DNA from: Spongilla lacustris
Taxonomy: Eukaryota > Porifera > Demospongiae > Spongillida > Spongillidae
Assembly: GCA_949361645.1 (NCBI GenBank)
Contig: OX442415.1
Span: 27,874,847 to 27,938,846, forward strand
Direction of reading: 5' to 3'
DNA: 64,000 nt
In this document: positions 56,718 to 64,000 of the stretch, one piece after another
Position numbering within the stretch: the first letter of the stretch is position 1
How the letters are laid out: the number at the start of each line of letters is the position of its first letter
Made by a program: the position numbers and the translations under genes
The notes under the pieces: generated by a model
The model's database searches: none
Told to the model about the DNA's origin: nothing
What the model saw: only the letters and a program-made list of their open reading frames with translations

Positions 56718-57976
56718 CCAAAGGTAGGCACTGCGGAATCCTTGATTTTAGACCGTAAAATCCTAGACGTCAGAAGAAAATTTTTCTGTTTGCAATTTTA
56801 AAAATATTTATTGACACCATTTGGTATAAACGATCTGGTAGCTTCGTTGTGCTTCATTGTGGCTTACTATGCATTCAGAACGACTGCCGAATGCGTGAGC
56901 AATAGACCAGACTAGTTTTTAAGTTTTAAAACACGCACCGTATTTATTAAGTGGTGTTCAAATCGAATATAGTTTTCTGGCCACGATTTTCGACTCCAAA
57001 ACGCTGTGTCCCCTCCACGGTAAGTACTCTCCCCTCTAGATAATTCATCCTTCTATCTTTCTACGAAGTTTCATAAAGATTTGACGAAGCGCAGGGTACC
57101 TTCTACGATGCGCCAGTTACGGAACATCTTTGGACCGATACATCAAATGGTACCATACACCAGGATCTACAGAAACATAATTTTTTATAACTTATAGATC
57201 ATAACTTTTGGGTTTGGATCATTAAAAATGTCGGAATTCCTATCTGACACTGAATTTTCAGGGTAAAAACATTAAGGTATCTTCAGGTTAAGGTTTTTGG
57301 CTTACAACTCAACAAATAGTTCGACTTAAGAGCTCCTTTTTGTTGCACAGATAGCTCATTATAGTAGCTTTATATATGGAATGTTTGAACTCTTAACTCC
57401 AATTCGTTGTGAAGTTAGGATTGTTTTTATAAGGATTTTGATATGAGTGCTGCTTAGCATCAGTACGGCCGAATTAATTCGACTTAAGAGATGAAAATCA
57501 TGTCATACTATTCAGAGGTCCCTAAAGTAACCATATAATTTATAATAATTTATTGGACATTTGGTTACCATACTAAATATTGCTATAAAGGCAGAAAAGC
57601 TTAAAATTTAAGAAATTGTATTTAATGTTAGGATTCTTCAGTAAATGTATTTGATTACGTGACGTCAGTGAGGGTGTGCGTACTACAGATAGCCAGTTAT
57701 CCGCGTCAAACCCCACGGGTTCTTTTCAGAAATCAGAACCAATGCAGCTTGGCATCTCAGATGGACCATTCTGGAACAAGAGCCACGAGCCTAATCCGAA
57801 AGCGCTGATCATGATATGACGGGTCTATTAGCGGAAGATCTCAGAGAGGAGGCAAAAGCATGGTGCTTGTAGAACTCGATCGTTAAACGAATCAGAATTT
57901 CAGCTGACGCTTATGACATATAGATTGCAGCAATAATATAATTTTTTACATGCATATATAATCAACAAATTGTTAA

Positions 57977-59540
57977 GTTGTACTAGTGTCACCATTTGGT
58001 GACAATAAGAAGTTAGTGTCACCAAATGGTGACACTAAGTTTAATGATACATAGTTTTATGAAAAAAGCAAGTGTTAAATAAAAACTTGCGCAAAATCAG
58101 TACACAAATGATTGGAAAACACAAATATAGTTTTGTTTTTTTTACTGATGCAAAGCCAACGATACTATCTTAAATCAAAGTGAAGACAAAAGTTGGAAAG
58201 GTATAATGAGGGAAAACATTATTCACTAGGCTTCCACAAGGTATCCCACAAAAACCGCTGAGGTTTTTAACAAAGATCAACCGTTCTCAGCTCATCATCA
58301 GACACTGAATTTCTGCGTTTCTTTGCAGGAATCCTAAATTAGCTGCAGGGAAGATTTCATCACCCATCCAATGCCAATAGCGACGACGACTACCACCCAA
58401 AGGGGAGCATAACATAAAGCAAATAGCTCCAAGAAAAGTCAGTAATTCGCCGATAGTTAGCAGACTTGTCCACTCGTCATCAAGGCACTGTTCCGCAAAA
58501 GCAATAGGAATAGAATCCAAATCAGTGAGGTATCAACAGAGCTGTCGTTATACTGAAGCTCACCACACCGAAGTTTTGGCTCGATACTGGGGTACATCAC
58601 CGAGCGGGGATCTTCTAGAATGGGCTCAAAAACCCAAGATAGAACGTTACTACCAGAGGCGTTAGGGTTAGAACTATCCTTTTCTTCCTGCTCTTCTGTT
58701 CAGTCTCATCGTCACTACCTGAATCACTCCCGCTTATTTGTACTTCTGCCGCTTCCGCACGTGACCTCTGGCCTTTCGGTATCTTACGCACAAAATGCCT
58801 CTGCTATATCTCATAGCTGTCAGTCAGTACATGAATATGTTTCTGCCGACTTCCATTTCTGTACTGTCGTAAGGAAAATAGATAACAAAATCGGAGGAAT
58901 TAATTATCTCTTTCACTTTTCCAAACAGCATAGCGCTCCCTCCACGTAGTGCTCCGAAGTTGCTCTCGCTCCATTTCTCCACCGCTTTCTCACTGTCCAT
59001 AAACCCACACAGAAATTATGGCCAATAGGAACTCTAACGTCTCGCTTCGACATTCCTAGTAGCAAGGGCTGTTTGACCGTAATATGAGTATTAAGATAAA
59101 ATCGAAATTCACACATCGTTGGTGGGCTATGAATTTTTTATCTATGCACAGCTTGGAACATGTAAAATTGTCTTGATTGTTTCTGTGTTTCCAATATAGC
59201 TACTTGAAATTAAATAGCTTTTCAAGCTGTGAAACAGGGTAAATCCTCTAACCGTTAGGTGGACTATAGCTTCAAAATGTCAATCAGAATAGATACTGCA
59301 TTATATGCATTACTGATAGGAAGATTTCAACTTTTTTTTTTGATCAAGTTATACTTTGTTTATCCACTGTGATAGATAGGAGAGAGCAACTGACTCAATT
59401 TTTGCAGTATAAAAAGTTCATTTAGTAATTGTTGCATGGTATAAGTATGAAGAACTCAACATTTTCCACATATATAGCATAAATAATAATGAAAAGGTAT
59501 GCCTTAGTGTCACCATTTGGTGACACTAAGCCCGTACAAT
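57977..59540 (-). mobile_element. piggyBac-like element flanked by TTAA
   Basis: TTAA stands on both sides (57,973-57,976 and 59,541-59,544). Just inside, GTTGTAC and the inverted ATTGTAC, then at each end a near-palindrome of TAGTGTCACCA and TGGTGACACTA halves (57,984-58,035, two copies; 59,503-59,530, one copy). TTAA duplications and the transposase fragment inside agree with piggyBac, although the ends do not show the usual CCC start. Confidence 0.6.
58287..58640 (-). pseudogene. piggyBac-type transposase fragment
   Basis: From about 58,640 down: WVFEPILEDPRSVMYPSIEP and KLRCGELQYND, then after a frame change IPIAFAEQCLDDEWTSLLTI, GELLTFLGAICFM and GGSRRRYWHW followed by FPAANLG. The pattern TxxELxxFLGxxxxM ... 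xxYW is that of the DDE_Tnp_1_7 (piggyBac/PGBD) N-terminal part, before the first catalytic Asp. The catalytic part is not seen; a decayed remnant. Confidence 0.55.
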
Positions 59541-60281
59541 TTAACAAACAATGTTGATGTCAACCGAACAGCCATAGCTGCACTGGTACTGCAACGAGCA
59601 GCCAGGTGAGGAGTTCAGTTTATACCACCATTAACTAATACGTTCTACTATGGTTTTCAAGCTATACATCTTGCAAAATATATATATACTATGACAATTC
59701 CATGCCACCCAGCGTATTTGCTAATTTAACTTCTCTGCATGCAAGGTGCATGTAAATTTCACCAACGTATTATACGATGGGCAGATAACTCATAAAGCAT
59801 GCAAGTTACCAAAACGAAAAGGAAAATATTTAATGATGGATGAATCTGAAGAATAACGAATTGATGGTCATTGACATGCTCATGGACTGATTTAGTGTTT
59901 GTGGCCAATGAAAATAATATTCTTCAATGCTAAATGATACTGTGCTCAAGTGTATGCATGCTAGTCAGTTTTTTGTTCACAATTTGAAAATATGCATGTG
60001 ATGAATTTTAGTTAAAAACCTTCTAAAAGTCTTAACAAAGACAGAACCACTTATATGCAATGTTTGCAATTAATATCTTACGGAATGGCAAGGTTATGCT
60101 TTATTGTTCCTCAACCGTCACAGTTTTTATTGCGATTTTGGCGCTACATATCTCCGGTGCTAAATATGCTACGGTGACGCATAAAGTACTGTTAAACGCA
60201 GCTTTTTTTGTTCTTTCTAACGATAATAATATTATTATCTTTTGAACATTTTTAAAAAAAAATCCGCAGTGCCTACCTTTG

Positions 60282-60660
60282 CCAAAGGGGAATTTGCATC
60301 AGCATTCTATGACTCGGGCCTCAGGAACAAGCAGCCATGCATCATACTCTCCCTGAACAGCGGCTCTCTGAAGGGCACCTGCAGCTGCTTCTGAAGTGTC
60401 TTGCTCATCCGGTTCATCTTCATCCAGAAAATCGCAGTCATCAAAGCGCCGCCGCTTAACAATTTGAGCATCATCTTCATTACCAGGTGCGATCTCTGCA
60501 TGTCATTTGTAAACCAAACACAGCAAACATCTCCTCTAGCAGTTGTTTTTTGGATGATGTGTTGCTGGTGACGTTTCAACCACTCTAGGCTCTTAGCTTG
60601 TGCCTTGGGTCAACAAATGCTGCCATCCCCAGAAGTACGTTAATTGCCCGTGTCCCATCA
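60282..60660 (-). pseudogene. hAT transposase, region before the dimerisation domain
   Basis: From 60,650 down: INVLLGMAAFVDPRHK (the ALxDPRxK motif of hAT transposases), a frame change, KSLEWLKRHQQHI, then in another frame IAPGNEDDAQIVKRRRFDDC, an acidic stretch, and GEYDAWLLVPEARVIE, which leads to the PLxWW motif at 56,716 across the inserted element. The N-terminal BED finger and catalytic Asp region are missing, as the right hAT end is only about 230 bp upstream. Confidence 0.8.
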
Positions 60661-60900
60661 CTTTGTGAGATCATTGAGAAGAAAGTCTCTCATACAGGTG
60701 ACTGCTATGGGAAGATTAGCCCATTCCTTATTTAAGCCCCAGGATTGAGGTGGTTTTGGCCTGCTCAAATGCATTTTTAATAAATTGTTTAATAACATCA
60801 ATTTATCCGACCTGGCAGGCCGGCCTGCCAGGCCGGGCCTTTCAGGCCGGCCGGTCACAGGCCGGACCCTGGCCTGACTTTCGGCAACCCTGGCTGCAAT

Positions 60901-61890
60901 GTCTGACCGAGCACCATCCTCTGTGTTTGCTGTCATAGCAGGGAATGTCTCACCTGTGTGGTTCGATGGAAACGTTGTGACGTACCTCTGTCATGAGATT
61001 ACGCCGTACATTTAGTAATGATTACGCAATCCATAATTTTGCGTGACGAAAGGTCACCTTTTAAATTCGACCCTAGAGGGTTGGAAACAGTTCACGTGAT
61101 CTCAATACGATTTTTGTGCACGCAAACTTATGTGTCTGGCAACTGAACAGGCAGCAAATGTGGTATTGTACTAATAGCGTAGTGAACTATAGCCTTTATG
61201 TACATCCAGTAAACGTTCTGAAACCCATACTGTTAGTTGAAGTGCGCGCTCGTTTGAGTTTGTAGCTTTTTGCATTTGGCCTTCACGTGCGCTGTTTCAC
61301 TCTCTACATAAATACATGTTGTAATGTCTTCATAACAAACATGTGGTCACAGGCATACATGTACATACCCCAGCAAAGGCTGGCTGTACTCATTTGGTTC
61401 ATATATACATTCACTCCCCGCAGTTGAACACGGACAGGGCACCTAAAGACCACACCCTTGTGCCTCCTCCCGTGGTGAATGTAGGACCACAGCTCTTTCA
61501 CAGGCGAGCACACTCGGCAGACCACGGGTCCCCAGCCCCAGAACACTTGCACAGTGGTGAGGTCTCCCCTAGCAACCAAGAGAAGTTACACCTGACATGA
61601 ATAGCGTTTTAAGAGTATATGTATAGATGTTAATGTCAGTATGCTCTTTGGAAGAGCAGTGGTCCGATGTTCACTGCAGGACGAATCTGTGGTCTTTTGG
61701 TGTGCTAACTGTGATCGACTGTGTACAGACAAGGCATGCCCCAAATATAGTATAATACCAACCTTTGCTCTTTAAAGGTATTTGTGTGTAGACACATATT
61801 CTGTACACCATAGTGTGTGGAATTTAAAATCTAATAGGTATCCTTGTTACATGTACATGTACATATAATGATGTGCCATTTATTTAGGCT
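60901..61890. other. No gene recognised
   Basis: A minus-strand frame of 91 codons (61,304-61,579) is mixed in composition but unrecognised. No repeats seen. Confidence 0.35.
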
Positions 61891-61894
61891 AATA

Positions 61895-62540
61895 TCCATG
61901 CATGCCTTGTAGTCTGTATAGTCCCACAGGCAACTAAATGATCTGTATGTACCCTGTAGCTCTGGGGATGATAACTGTACACATATCATGTACCCTGTAG
62001 GGGCAAGTGGCCTAGTTGTTAGCAATGAATATTTGTATGGAGGGGTGGAGCTATAGCCCCTACACCCACTTCCCTCTTCATCTGCCCCTGGCACCACTGT
62101 ACCAGAGCTTTAACATATTACTTGTACCAGTTCAATTCCATGGCAACAACAAAAAGTATTTACAGAGAGAACATGAACCAGAACTTTTCTAGGTCACCCA
62201 ACAATACATGAAGGTTAGCAAAATCAGAGATCTTGGTGGTATGGAAATTTTACCTGCTTGCCTCACTGTTTGCCTTCTATGAGAACCTCTTGGCTACATG
62301 ACAGGTTCTCATGCAGGGCAAACATCAGTCGCAAGCCCACTTTTTGAGTGTAAGGCAAGCAGCCCCACCCCTCCATACAGATATTCTTTTGCTAGCAACA
62401 ACTACCTGCAATAATATGAACTAAATAATAGGCCACTTGCCCCTACAGAGTACATGTGTACACTGATCACCCTGGGGCTGCAGGGTATACATGTACATGC
62501 TGATCATTTAGTTGCTGGAATACTTGTGGGACTACGGGGC
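61895..62540. repeat. Inverted duplication of ~160-190 bp
   Basis: 61,895-62,058 reappears inverted at 62,352-62,540: shared blocks include GGCAACTAAATGATC, the TACCCTG-rich stretch, AGGGGCAAGTGGCCTA and TGTATGGAGGGGTGG. Spacer about 290 bp. The arms have diverged with several indels. Confidence 0.85.
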
Positions 62541-62548
62541 ATGTATGG

Positions 62549-62689
62549 CAGGGCCGTAGTTAAAGTGGGGCACCGAACATATTCACTACAATTATCGCCA
62601 TATACGGGCATAATTATCACCCAATAATTCCATGTATGGAGAAAATTGACTGTGAATATGCTCTGTGCCCCCCTTTAACTACGGCCCTG
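62549..62689. mobile_element. 141-bp MITE, 5-bp target duplication
   Basis: Ends CAGGGCCGTAGTTAAAGTGG and CCTTTAACTACGGCCCTG; the arms extend about 38 bp to CATATTCAC / GTGAATATG. Flanked by TATGG (62,544-62,548 and 62,690-62,694). Confidence 0.88.
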
Positions 62690-62940
62690 TATGGTAATAA
62701 GTCTAAATAAGTGGCACCACCTTAGTCACCTAGATAGAACTGAGCTTCAAACTACCTCAAATCAGCAACCTTATGCAACAGATGCCATGCATTTAAAAGG
62801 GGTCTATAGGAATGGTATTTATTAGTGTGAAAGATGCTACATGTATGTGTTGTTGCCATGGGTGATCACCTACTGTGATGTTCATCATTAATTATTCTAT
62901 ACACCACAGCACATCTATCATTTTGGGTTTGACACCATAC

Positions 62941-63800
62941 CAGGGGTGGGGGTGGGATGAGGCAAAGGACTAACTACGTGTGTTATGTGCGTATGCATAT
63001 GGTAAACCTAGTAACCAGTATGACCTTAGTAACTAGTAAGTTCATGATGCTAGTTGTAACCTTTCTACCCACTTGGATTGTTAGTGACAATCATTTTTCT
63101 CATGTATGTCATTATGGATGTTCATGCATGAATAATAATTCATAATTGAACTCTCCCTCTTATTTTTTTGATGCCAGTACTACTCTGAATTAAGAGAAAG
63201 GAGAATGGTGCGCTTACCTCCATGTTGCCATGTGTTCTTGAGAATAAGTATCAGCTGCTTACAAACTAAAGCTGGTACATGTTGCACATGGGCACAATGT
63301 GTGGATGCAATTATGTTTACTTGTGGCCAATGACTCCAAATGTACCCCTGTTTTTAGAGGATGAGGTGCTACACAATGCGGATAACAGAACCAGTGTGGG
63401 GGTGGGATATGCATCACTAGCATATGTATATGGTAAACCTAGTAAACAGTTAATAATATGATGTTAGTAGTAATGACCATCACCTTTATACCCACTTGGG
63501 TATTTTGCTGTAGCGACAATCATTATGCTCATATATGCCATTATAAATGTTCATGAATAATTAATGATTGAACTTTTGTTTTGATGCCTGCACATGTGTA
63601 TGTATGTGCTTTTCTGTACAGAGAGAAAGAGGGGGTGAGGGAAGGGAGGGCTAATTCATGTTGCCATATTTTGAATAAGTATCTGCTGCTTACAAACTAA
63701 AGCTGGTACATGTTGCACATGGGAACAATGAGTTAATGCAATTATGTTTGTTCTTGTGTGCACTCACAGCACTTAAAAGGAACTTTTTTTAGAATATGAG
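62941..63800 (+). repeat. ~450-bp tandem duplication
   Basis: Unit 1 (62,941-63,390) and unit 2 (63,391-63,800) share GTGGGGGTGGGAT, GGTAAACCTAGTAA, CCCACTTGG with GACAATCATT, TGCTTACAAACTAAAGCTGG, TACATGTTGCACATGGG and an exon-like end TTTTTAGA(A/G)(T/G)ATGAGGTGCTAC. A third, more diverged copy is in the 52.7-53.2 kb region. Confidence 0.85.
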
Positions 63801-64000
63801 GTGCTACTGGATGTGGATGCTGCTACAGTTAGGACTGACTTCACTCATCCTCTGTTTCCTGATTATTGCTCTGTGGATCATAAGACTGAATCATTTCACC
63901 CCATCATGAATCTAAATGAAGCAATAGGCCTGGACTCTGGAGATGGGTCACATATACATTTGAATTCAATTAACCCCTCGTGGCACACATGTGACATTCC
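63793..64000 (+). CDS. Exon-like open frame, cut by the window end
   Basis: After TTTTTTTAG the frame YEVLLDVDAATVRTDFTHPL then FPDYCSVDHKTESFHPIMNL, NEAIGLDSGDG and SIHPS-like residues (INPSWHTCDIP) runs open to the last base. Composition is protein-like and acidic, without low complexity. The preceding tandem unit has a degraded version (DEVLHNADNRT at 63,357), and CSVDHKT resembles TVDHKN at about 53,157. I do not recognise the family. It could be an exon of a receptor related to the one at 49.4-52.6 kb, which is only a guess. Confidence 0.5.

Larger units (their letters stand above)
56718..60286. mobile_element. 3.56-kb TIR element inserted in the hAT transposase
   Basis: Inverted ends GGTAGGCACTGCGGA (56,723-56,737) and TCCGCAGTGCCTACC (60,263-60,277); the match can be extended to 19 bp by CAAA/TTTG. 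CCAAA appears on both flanks (56,718-56,722 and 60,282-60,286, after four extra bases TTTG). Joining the flanks with one CCAAA restores the hAT reading PLDPLAWW, which supports the boundaries. Superfamily unknown: no transposase of its own recognised. It holds the piggyBac-like element 57,977-59,540. Confidence 0.7.
56230..60892 (-). mobile_element. hAT transposon (4.66 kb), interrupted
   Basis: Ends CAGGGTTGCCGAAGGCCAG and CTGACTTTCGGCAACCCTG are inverted, flanked by the perfect 8-bp duplication GCTGCAAT (56,222-56,229 and 60,893-60,900), the hAT signature. Subterminal regions of both ends are packed with GGCCTGCCAGGCCGG motifs. A decayed hAT transposase lies on the minus strand (60,282-60,660 and 56,540-56,717). 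Between those pieces sits a foreign element (56,723-60,277), so the hAT element proper is about 1.1 kb: internally deleted as well as interrupted. Confidence 0.92.

Noticed and set aside
60658..60936. 92-codon minus-strand frame across the right hAT end
   Set aside because: Runs through the GGCC-rich terminal repeat and out into the flank; not a protein. The true transposase remnant is in neighbouring frames at 60,282-60,660.

Overview
The window looks like a stretch of metazoan genome, most plausibly a demosponge or another early-branching marine invertebrate. This rests on very short phase-consistent introns (one candidate is 52 bp), an FN3-domain receptor with a tyrosine-rich tail, metazoan-type hAT, piggyBac-like and Merlin-like transposons, Ty3/Gypsy and endonuclease-bearing non-LTR retrotransposons, and dense small inverted-repeat elements. 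The organism assignment is inference. There are no prokaryotic-style operons and no rRNA or tRNA gene that I could recognise. Most of the 64 kb is repeat-derived.

Region 1 (1-26,597) is one giant inverted duplication. Bases 1-6,194 reappear in reverse complement at 15,494-26,597, in the same order: unique end, 60-bp satellite, CACATG repeat, unique block, 23/25-bp CACGTG minisatellite, unique block, CTCGCGAG-rich element. The left copy runs off the window edge. The right arm is nearly twice as long because its satellite expanded into higher-order repeats, a ~550-bp unit was duplicated, and a 2.6-kb block and a fold-back element are present only there. The left arm alone carries an 8-bp-TSD hAT-type MITE and a Merlin-like transposase fragment. 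The 9.3-kb spacer contains a TA-flanked MITE, a hairpin, and a complete-length Ty3/Gypsy element (9,249-14,210). Its 166-bp LTRs differ at one base, it has a classic T_TTA_AAC slippery site between gag and pol, and it carries three coding lesions.

Region 2 (27-47 kb) is a repeat landscape. A second inverted pair (27,905-28,618 and 46,122-46,988) carries arrays of a 39-bp unit. Between its members lie remnants of a non-LTR retrotransposon with a restriction-like endonuclease (30.4-37.7 kb), interrupted by two elements with visible ends and marked by a 64-bp perfect palindrome. A 27-bp minisatellite in higher-order blocks (39-41.3 kb), 67-bp repeats, and a diverged relative of the 60-bp satellite (43.1-43.5 kb) follow.

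Region 3 (49.4-52.6 kb) is the most gene-like stretch: a multi-exon + strand receptor with Ig/FN3-type ectodomain exons, one transmembrane helix, and a cytoplasmic tail built from tandemly duplicated phase-2 exons that repeat a YVEM-type (YxxM) tyrosine motif. Parts of the ectodomain carry frameshifts or stops, while six tail exons are open.

Region 4 (53.7-64 kb) holds a RecQ-like helicase exon with a frameshift, then a three-level transposon nest: a 4.66-kb hAT element (8-bp TSD), interrupted in its transposase by a 3.56-kb element, itself interrupted by a piggyBac-like element flanked by TTAA. The window ends with an inverted duplication, a 141-bp MITE and a ~450-bp tandem duplication whose last copy runs into an open, exon-like frame cut by the window end.

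Limits: all similarity calls are from recognition by eye, without database searches. Copy numbers and boundaries of tandem arrays are approximate. Several frameshifts could be assembly errors instead of biological decay.
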